From NCBI RefSeq assembly GCF_035492835.1, contig NZ_DATJIY010000185.1, positions 1 to 16,299 on the forward strand: a stretch of DNA of 16,299 nucleotides, written 5' to 3'. A program made the position numbers and the translations under genes. Of this stretch, positions 1 through 7,469 are shown piece after piece. The notes under the pieces were generated by a model. The model had not been told where the DNA came from and ran no database searches. It was given only the letters and a program-made list of their open reading frames with translations. Numbering within the stretch: position 1 is the first letter of the stretch; each line of letters begins with the position of its first letter. This DNA comes from Dinghuibacter sp035492835 (lineage in GTDB: Bacteria; Bacteroidota; Bacteroidia; Chitinophagales; Chitinophagaceae).

Positions 1-57
1 AACAGGGTAAAAGAGGCACCCCAGGCCGGGCTCCGCAGGGGCGCGCTTAGGCGCGGT
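1..57 (+). repeat. Imperfect inverted-repeat copy at left end of window
   Basis: These 57 bases match the reverse complement of 16243-16299 at about 39 of 57 positions without gaps, by hand count. The best-matched part is AACAGG, then AAAAGAGGCA at 9-18, then CCCA. A second matched block has CTTA at 46-49 and CGGT at 54-57. Inside it, CGCGC and GCGCG flank TTAG at 47-50 and could form a short hairpin. No gene is visible in 1-133; a frame open from the left edge stops at about 108 and looks like no known protein. It may be a dispersed intergenic repeat or part of a terminator for an upstream gene outside the window. Confidence 0.45.
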
Positions 58-133
58 CTGAGCCGTTTGCGCACAAGCAGGTGTGAACAAATAAGGCTCC
101 GAATATGACCGTCTATGCATAAATTGGCCCGGA

Positions 134-769
134 ATGCACTACCGGTTCATAACGATTGAAGGAAACATCGGCGCAGGCAAAACGACCCTCGCCCACCTCC
201 TTGCCCGACAATACAACGCAAGGCTCATCCTGGAGGAATTCGCGGACAACCCGTTCCTGCCGAAGTTTTACGAGAACCCGGGGCAGTATGCCTTCCCGTT
301 GGAGCTGTTCTTCATGGCGGAGCGCTACAAGCAGATGAAGGAGCTCCTCTATGGCCGGGACCTGTTCAGCAACCTGACCATATCGGATTACCTCTTTACC
401 AAGTGCCTGCTCTTCGCCAAGGTAAACCTCCCGGACGAGGAATTCCGGTTGTATCAAAAACTGTTCGACATCATCCAGCCGCAGCTGGCGACACCGGAGC
501 TGCTGGTGTACCTCCACTCCCCGGTGAACCGGCTCCAGGAAAACATCAAAAAGCGCAACCGGTCCTACGAGCAACGCATCCCCAGCGAATACCTGTACAA
601 GTTACAGGAGACCTATACCCAGTACATCAAACAGCACAACCTCAAGACCCTGATCATCGACGTGAGCAAGGCCGACTTTCTCGGAAATGAGCGGCACCTG
701 AAAGCCGTGCTGGACGCGCTGGAGAAGGAATACCCGGATGGGCAGCACTACCTTTCGTTGCCGGATTAG
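134..769 (+). CDS. Deoxynucleoside kinase (dAdo/dGuo kinase-like)
   Basis: 211 residues, usual for a bacterial deoxynucleoside kinase of the dNK/thymidylate-kinase-like P-loop fold. It transfers a phosphate from ATP to a salvaged deoxynucleoside in the cytoplasm. The P-loop GNIGAGKT lies at residues 10-17. The EE pair at 34-35, followed by FADNPFL, is where this family has its catalytic carboxylate and substrate-binding region. ISDYLF near 85-90 sits where the family usually has a DR(S/Y)-type motif. An arginine-rich lid, RLQENIKKRNRSYEQR, lies near 133-148. The ATG at 134 places the P-loop at the normal distance from the N-terminus. Substrate preference cannot be read from the sequence. In relatives this gene often follows folK, but none is visible here because the window begins just upstream. 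Family assignment is firm; the exact substrate is inference. Confidence 0.92.
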   Translation: MHYRFITIEGNIGAGKTTLAHLLARQYNARLILEEFADNPFLPKFYENPGQYAFPLELFFMAERYKQMKELLYGRDLFSNLTISDYLFTKCLLFAKVNLPDEEFRLYQKLFDIIQPQLATPELLVYLHSPVNRLQENIKKRNRSYEQRIPSEYLYKLQETYTQYIKQHNLKTLIIDVSKADFLGNERHLKAVLDALEKEYPDGQHYLSLPD

Positions 770-788
770 GCATTTCCCGTTAATTTTG
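758..788 (+). promoter_or_regulatory. Bacteroidota-type promoter for the MFS gene
   Basis: TTG at 758-760, a 20-bp spacer, then TAATTTTG at 781-788, a full match to the TAnnTTTG -7 consensus. Transcription would begin near 794-796, leaving a leader of about 17 nt before the ATG at 812. The -33 element lies inside the last codons of the kinase gene, so the MFS gene can be transcribed separately although it is only 42 nt downstream. Confidence 0.55.
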
Positions 789-811
789 GGTGGCAACAAC
801 TACCGCCCAAC

Positions 812-2071
812 ATGTCGGACACCGGTCCCGCCTCAAAAAAGAATCCTGCTCTCGTAACCATCGCCATCCCTGAATTCAGGTCTTATGTTTTTGGCCGCCT
901 TTGCCTGGTCATGGCGCTCAGGATGACCGCTACCACGGTCGGCTGGCTTATCTGGCAGGTGACCCGCAATACCCTGGCCACCGGTCTGGTGGGATTGAGC
1001 GAGGTGGTTCCGGCCCTGTCGCTGGCGCTATACGCCGGGCACGTAATCGACAAGAGCGATAAGCGCGGACTGACCCTGAAAACACTGTCGTTCTACGTGC
1101 TGGCAGCCCTTTGTCTGCTGGCCATCACCACGCCCTACGTACTCCACCACCTGCAAAACCGGTGGATCGCCTATACGGTGTACGCGGTCATCTTCGGCAC
1201 GGGTATCCTCAGGGCCTTCGCCAACCCGGCCATGTCGGCCATGATCAGCCAGATCGTGCCGCGGGAATTGCTCGGGAACGCCGTCAACTGGAGCCAAAGC
1301 ACCTTTCTGACCGCCTCGGTCCTGGGGCACGCCACCGCTGGGTTGCTGATCGGCTACTTCAACTATACCGTCGTCTTTACCACGATCGCCACTCTGCTCG
1401 TAGCGGGTATCTTCTTTGTCGGCCGGTTAAAACCCAAGCCGTCCAGCCAGCAGGCCGGGACCAACCAGCGGACCTGGGGAAGCGTCAAGGAAGGGCTGCG
1501 CTTTGTGTACCGGACAAAAGAGGTGCTGGCGGCGATGAGCCTGGATATGTTCGCCGTCCTGTTCGGCGGGGCGGTGGCAATGATACCGATTTACGCTACC
1601 GACATCCTCCACGTCTCGGCGCAGGGCTATGGCTGGCTGAACGCCTCCTCCGACATAGGCTCCGGGATCATCATCGGCACGATGACCTTTTTCCCGCTCA
1701 AACGCCGCCAGGGCACGATCCTCCTCTACGCCGTATTCGGGTTCGGGCTCTGCATCATCGCCTTCGGGCTTTCCCGGTGGTACTTCCTGTCTTTTGGCGC
1801 CCTCCTTATCAGCGGTATGCTGGACGGCATCAGCGTCCTGGTCCGGGGCACCATTATCCAGCTCAAGACCCCGGAGGACATGAAAGGACGCGTCCTTTCG
1901 GTCAGTTCCATGTTCATAAACTCCTCCAATGAGCTCGGCCAGTTCGAGAGCGGCGTAACCGCCAAGCTGATGGGGATCGTACCCTCGGTCGTTTTCGGAG
2001 GGTGTATGACTTTGGTAGTGGTCATAACGACCTGGTTCAAGGCGCCCGCGCTCCGGAAGATGGAATATTAA
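812..2071 (+). CDS. MFS transporter, DHA3/EntS-like (MFS_3) family
   Basis: 419 residues with about 12 hydrophobic segments, a standard major facilitator size. The loop after the second segment reads GHVIDKSDKRG (about 75-85), which resembles MFS motif A. The C-terminal half has DGISVLVRGTIIQLKTPEDM and GRVLSVSSMFINSSNELGQ, the pattern seen in the MFS_3 exporter group that includes EntS and macrolide-efflux-like proteins. Inferred role: proton-driven efflux of a small molecule across the inner membrane; substrate unknown. No fused domain or truncation is seen. No siderophore or resistance gene adjoins it, so the context does not narrow the substrate. It has a convincing promoter of its own and reads in the same direction as the upstream kinase gene. 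Confidence 0.88.
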   Translation: MSDTGPASKKNPALVTIAIPEFRSYVFGRLCLVMALRMTATTVGWLIWQVTRNTLATGLVGLSEVVPALSLALYAGHVIDKSDKRGLTLKTLSFYVLAALCLLAITTPYVLHHLQNRWIAYTVYAVIFGTGILRAFANPAMSAMISQIVPRELLGNAVNWSQSTFLTASVLGHATAGLLIGYFNYTVVFTTIATLLVAGIFFVGRLKPKPSSQQAGTNQRTWGSVKEGLRFVYRTKEVLAAMSLDMFAVLFGGAVAMIPIYATDILHVSAQGYGWLNASSDIGSGIIIGTMTFFPLKRRQGTILLYAVFGFGLCIIAFGLSRWYFLSFGALLISGMLDGISVLVRGTIIQLKTPEDMKGRVLSVSSMFINSSNELGQFESGVTAKLMGIVPSVVFGGCMTLVVVITTWFKAPALRKMEY

Positions 2072-2081
2072 CAATATTCAT

Positions 2082-2089
2082 TATCTTGG
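2082..2089 (+). promoter_or_regulatory. Possible -7 box for the TPR gene
   Basis: TATCTTGG differs from TAnnTTTG at one fixed position and lies 17 nt before the ATG at 2107. No TTG is found at the expected -33 distance, so this is a weak call. It lies in the 35-nt gap after the MFS stop codon. Confidence 0.25.
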
Positions 2090-2106
2090 GGGGGAAATCC
2101 TTATCC

Positions 2107-3078
2107 ATGAAACCGATCTTACTGCTGATCCTTATGGGACAGCTGTGCGCTACCGAAGCGCAAACCATCGCCGCGCTGAAAGACAGCGCCAACGCCCAGG
2201 CCGACCGGGGCAATTATGGCAAAGCCATAAACCTGCTGAACAAGGCCCTCCAGATGGATTCCACCGTCGCCGGTATCTATGACGCCAGGGGCTTCCAGTA
2301 CATCAAGCTCAAGGATTTTTCCAAGGCCTATGACGACTATTCCACCGCCATCCGGCTGGACCCGGACAATTACGTCTACTATTTTTCCCGCGCGCAGATG
2401 CTCATGGAGCTGAGCTACGCCAAGGAAGCGCTGCCGGACTTCAAGGCGGCCCTCCAGCGCTGTACGGTCGACTCGATGCGGGCGGCCGTGCTGGTCGACC
2501 TGGCCCAGGTCAAAATCGCGCTGGGTAAAATACAGGACCCGGAAGGCGACCTGCGCGCCGCCCTGGCCCTGGACTCCAACAACCTCGCCGCCCTCCCCGA
2601 TCTCGCCATGTTCGTCTACGAGCGGCAGGGCTACAACGAGGAGTCCATCCGGCTGCTCCAACGGGCGATCCGGCTGGACCCGAAGTACCCCGGCGGCTAT
2701 GGCAACCTGGCGTTTATTTATGGGGAGTCCGGCCGTTACCGCCAGGCCCTGGACATGAACGAGGAACTGGTCCGGCGGTTTCCCGACAACCCTTACGCCC
2801 TCAACAACCGGGGCTTTGATAAGTTCAAGCTGGGCGATCTGGATGGCGCGCTGGAAGACATCAACAATTCCCTGGTAAAGATGCCGGAAAACTCCTATGC
2901 CTACCGGAACCGGGCCCTCGTCCTGATGGCCCAGCGACAAAAGCCGGATGCCTGCCGCGACCTGAGCAAGGCCCAGGACCTGGGATACGAGCAGCACTAT
3001 GGGACCGATGTAAAGGACCTGCTGGCAAAAGACTGTCCGGAAAGGCCGATTTCGCGGCAGACCGTGCAGACTATGTAG
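2107..3078 (+). CDS. Secreted tetratricopeptide-repeat protein
   Basis: 323 residues from the ATG at 2107. This start gives a clean signal peptide (MKPILLLILMGQLCATEAQ). Earlier in-frame starts would run into the MFS gene and hide the signal. The rest is a chain of roughly seven to eight TPR units. Typical unit ends are GKAINLLNKALQMDS, SKAYDDYSTAIRLDPDN, EESIRLLQRAIRLDPKY and DGALEDINNSLVKMPEN. TPR solenoids bind other proteins. With a Sec signal and no membrane anchor, it most likely acts in the periplasm or outside the cell; partners are unknown. No enzymatic domain is visible. The stop codon overlaps the end of the convergent gene at 3071-3553. Confidence 0.88.
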   Translation: MKPILLLILMGQLCATEAQTIAALKDSANAQADRGNYGKAINLLNKALQMDSTVAGIYDARGFQYIKLKDFSKAYDDYSTAIRLDPDNYVYYFSRAQMLMELSYAKEALPDFKAALQRCTVDSMRAAVLVDLAQVKIALGKIQDPEGDLRAALALDSNNLAALPDLAMFVYERQGYNEESIRLLQRAIRLDPKYPGGYGNLAFIYGESGRYRQALDMNEELVRRFPDNPYALNNRGFDKFKLGDLDGALEDINNSLVKMPENSYAYRNRALVLMAQRQKPDACRDLSKAQDLGYEQHYGTDVKDLLAKDCPERPISRQTVQTM

Positions 3079-3553
3079 CGGCCGACAGCTTCTCCAGCAC
3101 GTAGTAGACGGCGGGGCATATCCCGCTATTGGTGAGCGTCAGTTGCGGCCGTTTCAGGAGCACGTCCTCATCGGTATAGGGATACCGCGCGCAATCCGAT
3201 GGCCGGTCCTCGTAGATGCTACAGGCGTTGTCGGCGCCGAGAAAGGGACAGGGCGTCGATTTGACCACGTAGTCGCCGTCGCTGTCGAGCCGGAGATAAG
3301 TCTCGATAAACGCCCCTTCTTTCATTTTCAGGAGACGGGCGATGCGTTTGATGTCCGGCGTTTTGAAACGGGGGGAGTAGTTCTTGCAACAATTGGCGCA
3401 GGTCAGGCAGTCGATATGGCTAAAGGCCTCCGCATGCAGTTCGGGCAGGCGTTTCAGGGTCTTGTTCTTATCGGCCCTCTTTAGCCACGACTGGTATTGC
3501 TTACGGTGCTCCGTAGCCTTTTTATGCCAATTCTGCAGGATGTCTTCCGCCAT
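3071..3553 (-). CDS. YkgJ-family cysteine cluster protein (CxxCxxCC)
   Basis: 160 residues from the ATG at 3553. The signature is CLTCANCCKNY near residues 48-58, then CPFLGADNACSIYEDRPSDC about 40 residues later. This spacing of cysteines is that of the CxxCxxCC family (PF03692), thought to bind zinc or an iron-sulfur cluster. Biochemical function is not established for most members. The first 45 residues are basic and helical. A GTG at 3571 would add six residues, but the ATG at 3553 follows a candidate -7 box directly and is preferred. The last 8 nt overlap the end of the convergent TPR gene. The family call is firm; the role is unknown. Confidence 0.87.
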   Translation of the reverse strand: MAEDILQNWHKKATEHRKQYQSWLKRADKNKTLKRLPELHAEAFSHIDCLTCANCCKNYSPRFKTPDIKRIARLLKMKEGAFIETYLRLDSDGDYVVKSTPCPFLGADNACSIYEDRPSDCARYPYTDEDVLLKRPQLTLTNSGICPAVYYVLEKLSAAT

Positions 3554-3560
3554 TAGGATG

Positions 3561-3594
3561 CAAAATTGCACTATTTTTGGCCTTAAACCGCAAA
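3561..3594 (-). promoter_or_regulatory. Possible promoter for the YkgJ-family gene
   Basis: Read on the minus strand: TTTG at 3594-3591, a 22-bp spacer, then CAATTTTG at 3568-3561, one mismatch from TAnnTTTG. Transcription would begin only a few nt before the ATG at 3553, giving an almost leaderless mRNA. It interleaves with the candidate plus-strand -7 box at 3572-3579. Confidence 0.3.
3572..3579 (+). promoter_or_regulatory. Candidate -7 box for the sterol desaturase family gene
   Basis: TATTTTTG is a full match to TAnnTTTG, 25 nt before the ATG at 3605. No TTG is found at the expected -33 distance. It sits 3 nt from the opposing candidate -7 box of the YkgJ-family gene, so the two genes may share a compact divergent promoter. 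Confidence 0.4.
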
Positions 3595-3604
3595 TGTATA
3601 ACCC

Positions 3605-4513
3605 ATGGGGTCCCTAAGAGAACAATGGCTGTTGCTGATTTCCACTCCCATCTACCTGGTCGTCATTGGGCTGGAAGTACTGCTGAGCCATTTTCAAGAG
3701 CGGCGGTCCTACACCCTGAAAGACACCTTCACCAACGCCTACCTGATGATCATGAACGCCGTGATCGACCTGGCCTTCCGGGGCGTATACCTTTGGATAC
3801 TGCAGTGGTTCTACAACCACCACCTCATCTCCCTCACGGAAAGCGTGCTTTATTGGATAGGGCTCCTGATCGCCGAAGACTTCATGTACTACTGGCTGCA
3901 CCGCATCGACCACTTCTGCCGGTTCTTCTGGGCGGTTCACGTCACCCACCATTCGAGTCATCAATTCAACTTCACGGTGGGCTTCCGGAGCAGCGTTTTC
4001 GAGCCCCTGTACCGGTTCATCTTCTTTATTCCCCTGGCCTGGCTGGGCTTCAGCCCGCTGAACATCGCCTTCATGTATTCCGCAACCCAGATATGGGGCA
4101 TCCTGGTGCACACCGAAAAGGTCGGGCGGCTCGGCTGGCTGGAATACGTTTTTGTCACTCCGTCGCACCACCGGGTGCACCACGCCAGCAATCCCAGATA
4201 CCTGGACAAGAACCTCGGGATGTTCCTGATCCTCTGGGACCGTCTGTTCGGCACCTTCCAGCCGGAAGACGACCGCTACCAACCGCTTAGGTACGGGCTG
4301 ACCAAGGAGCTGGAAAATCCCGGCCCGGTGAACATCATTTTCCATGAATGGAAAGCCATCGGGAAGGACCTGGTCGCCAGGGGCGTGTCCTGGAAAGACA
4401 AGCTGGGGTATGTCTTCGGCCCTCCCGGGTGGAGCCACGACGGCAGCCGCCAGACCTCCGGGCAGCTGCGCAGGGAGGAAGAGTCCGCCGGGACTTACGG
4501 CTCCGGCACATGA
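3605..4513 (+). CDS. Sterol desaturase / fatty acid hydroxylase family protein
   Basis: 302 residues, an integral membrane di-iron enzyme of the PF04116 superfamily. The three histidine boxes are visible: HRIDH at 99-103, HVTHH at 112-116 (with SSH following), and HHRVHH at 188-193. Hydrophobic segments flank the boxes, at about 9-27, 45-70, 80-95 and 135-165. NLGMFLILWDRLFGTF follows the last box, as is usual in this group. The tail GPPGWSHDGSRQTSGQLR is also typical of bacterial members. Such enzymes use O2 to hydroxylate or desaturate lipids, but the bacterial substrates are mostly undefined; a sterol substrate is not implied. The ATG at 3605 follows a candidate -7 box. The di-iron fold is secure; the substrate is unknown. 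Confidence 0.9.
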   Translation: MGSLREQWLLLISTPIYLVVIGLEVLLSHFQERRSYTLKDTFTNAYLMIMNAVIDLAFRGVYLWILQWFYNHHLISLTESVLYWIGLLIAEDFMYYWLHRIDHFCRFFWAVHVTHHSSHQFNFTVGFRSSVFEPLYRFIFFIPLAWLGFSPLNIAFMYSATQIWGILVHTEKVGRLGWLEYVFVTPSHHRVHHASNPRYLDKNLGMFLILWDRLFGTFQPEDDRYQPLRYGLTKELENPGPVNIIFHEWKAIGKDLVARGVSWKDKLGYVFGPPGWSHDGSRQTSGQLRREEESAGTYGSGT

Positions 4514-4545
4514 TGTGGACCGCCGGTGGATAACCGTTTAGGGGA

Positions 4546-4578
4546 TTGCGGTTATTATCTGACGCCGTCGTACCTTTG
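4546..4578 (+). promoter_or_regulatory. Bacteroidota-type promoter for gcvP
   Basis: TTG at 4546-4548, a 22-bp spacer, then TACCTTTG at 4571-4578, a full TAnnTTTG match. Transcription would begin near 4585, leaving a leader of about 25 nt before the ATG at 4610. I see no glycine-riboswitch-like structure; the gap after the preceding gene is only 96 nt. Confidence 0.52.
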
Positions 4579-4609
4579 CAGCTTCCAAAAAGGTCAACCC
4601 CATTTTACT

Positions 4610-7453
4610 ATGGCTAATGTATTCGAGCAACAGTCCCGTGAGTTTCAAAGCCGTCACATCGGCCCGGACGAACAGGAAACCCGGCAGATGCTGGACACGA
4701 TCGGCGTCTCCCATATCGATGATTTAATCGCACGTACGGTACCCCAGGCCATACGGATGGCCAAACCCCTTGCGCTGCCCCCCTCCCTGAGCGAAGCCCA
4801 GTTGCTGAGCGAGTTGAAAACCAAATCTTTACAAAACAAGGTATACCGCAACTACATCGGACAGGGCTATTATGATACCCTGACACCCAGCGTCATCCAG
4901 CGCAACATCCTGGAGAACCCGGGGTGGTACACCCAGTATACCCCCTACCAGGCCGAAATCTCCCAGGGCCGTCTGGAAAGCCTGTTGAATTTCCAGACCA
5001 TGGTGAGCGACCTGACCGGTTTGCCGATCGCCAATGCCAGCCTCCTGGACGAGGCCACGGCCGCAGCCGAAGCCATGAGCCTGATGTTCCATCAGGTCAA
5101 CCGGACCGAGACCATCGGCGCGCCGCGGTTTTTCGTGGACGAGAAAGTCTTCGCCCAAACCCGGGACGTAGTCCTTACGCGGGCCAAACCGCTGAACATC
5201 GAAGTGGTCACGGGTCGTTATACGGATGCGGTCATCGACGGCACTTTCTTTGGCGCGCTCCTGCAATATCCCAATGCCGAGGGCGCCGTCGAAGACTACC
5301 GTGACTTTATCGGCAAGGTCCACGCGGCGGGCGGCCTGGTCGCCATGGCCACCGACCTGCTGGCGCTGACCCTGTTGGTTTCCCCCGGGGAATTGGACGC
5401 CGACATCGCTCTGGGTAACTCCCAGCGTTTTGGGGTGCCCCTGGGATACGGCGGACCGCACGCGGCGTTTTTCTCTACAAAGGAAGACTTCAAACGGGCC
5501 ATTCCCGGCCGTATCATCGGGGTATCGATCGACGCCCAGGGCAACCGGGCCCTCCGAATGGCCCTCCAGACCCGGGAACAGCACATCAAGCGCGAAAAGG
5601 CGACGTCCAATATCTGCACCGCCCAGGCGCTTCTGGCCAACATGGCCGCGATGTACGCCGTGTACCACGGGCCGCGCGGACTCAAGGATATCGCCACCCG
5701 CGTAGCCATACTGACCCGGACGCTGGCGCAAGGCCTTACGGCTGCCGGCGTCAAGCCGCAGCACGCAGACTTCTTCGATACGGTGTATGTCGACGGTCCG
5801 TCAACAGTTCGCGCGGCCGCGGAGAAAGCAGGCATCAACTTCTATTACGGCCCCGACGGTGGCATCGGTATTTCACTGGATGAAACCACCACGCCGGAAG
5901 ACGTGAACGATATACTCGCGGTTTTTGGCGCCGCTACGCCCAAGGGCTTCGCCACGCCTTCTTTCCCGGCCTTCGCCACCCGTCATTCGGCTTATCTTAC
6001 GCACGCGGTATTCAATACGCACCGGAGCGAAAGCCAGATGATGCGCTATATCAAGCAGCTCGAGAACAAGGATCTGTCGCTGAATACGTCGATGATTTCC
6101 CTGGGCTCCTGCACGATGAAGCTCAACGCGGCCACCGAGATGATCCCGCTGAGCTGGGCCCACTGGAGTAAAATGCATCCCTTTGCGCCGCTCGACCAGG
6201 TGGCGGGTTACGGACAGATCGTCCGGGAGCTGAGCGACTACCTTTGCGAGATCACGGGTTTTGACGCCTGCAGCCTGCAGCCGAACAGCGGCGCCCAGGG
6301 TGAATACGCCGGCCTGCTGACCATCCGGGCGTACCTGGATGCCAACAACGGCGCACACCGCGACGTGCTGCTGATCCCCATTTCCGCCCACGGCACCAAT
6401 CCAGCCTCCGCCGTCATGGCCGGGTTCAAGGTGGTGGTCGTCAAGGCGCTGGAAAACGGCTACATCGACGTGGCCGACCTCAAGGCCAAGGCGGAGCAGT
6501 ACAGCGACCGGCTGGGCGGCATCATGATCACCTACCCCAGCACCTACGGGATTTTTGAAGAAACCGTCAAGGAAATCTGCGCCACCGTCCACCAGCACGG
6601 CGGCCAGGTATACATGGATGGCGCCAATATGAACGCCCAGGTCGGTCTGACCAATCCGGGTCTGATCGGCGCGGACGTCTGCCACCTGAACCTCCATAAG
6701 ACCTTCGCCATCCCTCACGGGGGCGGCGGTCCCGGGATGGGTCCCATCTGCGTGGCCAGGCACCTGGCCCCCTACCTGCCGGGTCACGTCTTCCTAAAGG
6801 GTGACCACGCCGTCAGCGCGGCCCCCTACAGCTCCGCCAGCATCCTGCTGATCAGCTACGCCTACATCCGCATGCTGGGCGCCGAAGGCCTCACCAGCGC
6901 CACCCGGTACGCCATACTGGGCGCCAACTACATGAAGGTCCGCCTGGAAAAGGACTATGACATCCTCTATACCGGTTCCAACGGCACCTGCGCCCACGAG
7001 TTCATCGTCGACCTGCGCCCCTTCAAGGCGTCGGGCGGGATCGAGGCCGAGGACGTGGCCAAGCGCCTCATGGACTATGGCTTCCACGCCCCCACCATGA
7101 GCTTCCCCGTGGCGGGCACGATCATGATCGAGCCCACCGAAAGCGAAGACAAGGCCGAGCTCGACCGGTTCTGCGACGCCATGTTGTCGATCCGCCGGGA
7201 AATCGCGGCCGTGGAGAACGGTAGCGCCGACAAGCTGCAGAATCCGCTCAAAAACGCGCCCCACACCCAGACCGTCGTCATCAGCGACGGCTGGGACAAG
7301 CCGTACAGCCGTGAACAGGCGGCCTTCCCGCTGGAGTATGTCCGCCTGAACAAATTCTGGCCGAGCGTTGGCCGTATCAACAATACTTTCGGCGACCGCA
7401 ACCTGATCTGCACCTGCGAGCCCACCGAGGCCTACGCAGAAGCCGCCGTATAA
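4610..7453 (+). CDS. gcvP: Glycine dehydrogenase (decarboxylating), P-protein
   Basis: 947 residues, the single-chain form with both homologous halves (roughly 1-440 and 450-947). P-protein decarboxylates glycine with pyridoxal phosphate and passes the aminomethyl group to the lipoyl arm of GcvH, in the cytoplasm. The start MANVFEQQSREFQSRHIG is typical of the family. The PLP lysine is K697 in NLHKTFAIPHGGGGPGMGP. Other hallmarks are SLGSCTMKLNA, YSSASILLISYAYIRMLG and the C-terminal GRINNTFGDRNLICTC. An in-frame extension to 4526 adds 28 residues unlike the family and would overlap the promoter, so the ATG at 4610 is chosen. gcvT and gcvH are not in the window. A J-domain gene follows after 16 nt. 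Confidence 0.97.
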   Translation: MANVFEQQSREFQSRHIGPDEQETRQMLDTIGVSHIDDLIARTVPQAIRMAKPLALPPSLSEAQLLSELKTKSLQNKVYRNYIGQGYYDTLTPSVIQRNILENPGWYTQYTPYQAEISQGRLESLLNFQTMVSDLTGLPIANASLLDEATAAAEAMSLMFHQVNRTETIGAPRFFVDEKVFAQTRDVVLTRAKPLNIEVVTGRYTDAVIDGTFFGALLQYPNAEGAVEDYRDFIGKVHAAGGLVAMATDLLALTLLVSPGELDADIALGNSQRFGVPLGYGGPHAAFFSTKEDFKRAIPGRIIGVSIDAQGNRALRMALQTREQHIKREKATSNICTAQALLANMAAMYAVYHGPRGLKDIATRVAILTRTLAQGLTAAGVKPQHADFFDTVYVDGPSTVRAAAEKAGINFYYGPDGGIGISLDETTTPEDVNDILAVFGAATPKGFATPSFPAFATRHSAYLTHAVFNTHRSESQMMRYIKQLENKDLSLNTSMISLGSCTMKLNAATEMIPLSWAHWSKMHPFAPLDQVAGYGQIVRELSDYLCEITGFDACSLQPNSGAQGEYAGLLTIRAYLDANNGAHRDVLLIPISAHGTNPASAVMAGFKVVVVKALENGYIDVADLKAKAEQYSDRLGGIMITYPSTYGIFEETVKEICATVHQHGGQVYMDGANMNAQVGLTNPGLIGADVCHLNLHKTFAIPHGGGGPGMGPICVARHLAPYLPGHVFLKGDHAVSAAPYSSASILLISYAYIRMLGAEGLTSATRYAILGANYMKVRLEKDYDILYTGSNGTCAHEFIVDLRPFKASGGIEAEDVAKRLMDYGFHAPTMSFPVAGTIMIEPTESEDKAELDRFCDAMLSIRREIAAVENGSADKLQNPLKNAPHTQTVVISDGWDKPYSREQAAFPLEYVRLNKFWPSVGRINNTFGDRNLICTCEPTEAYAEAAV

Positions 7454-7456
7454 CCC

Positions 7457-7463
7457 GGAGGAG
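7457..7463 (+). promoter_or_regulatory. Strong Shine-Dalgarno site before the J-domain gene
   Basis: GGAGGAG lies 6 nt before the ATG at 7470. It stands out because most starts in this window lack such a site, as is usual in Bacteroidota. It fixes the start and suggests translation from a gcvP-linked transcript. Confidence 0.6.
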
Positions 7464-7469
7464 CCCGCC

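Noticed and set aside
2002..2106. Longer TPR protein starting inside the MFS gene
   Set aside because: It would overlap the MFS coding end by 70 nt and bury the clear signal peptide that begins at the ATG at 2107.
4514..4609. Glycine riboswitch upstream of gcvP
   Set aside because: The gap is only 96 nt, is mostly filled by the candidate promoter, and shows none of the paired aptamer structure. Glycine riboswitches would need considerably more room.
4829..5764. Long open frame (311 codons) on the minus strand inside gcvP
   Set aside because: It lies wholly within the gcvP coding sequence, which has unmistakable family motifs. Long antisense frames are expected in GC-rich coding DNA, and its translation resembles nothing known.
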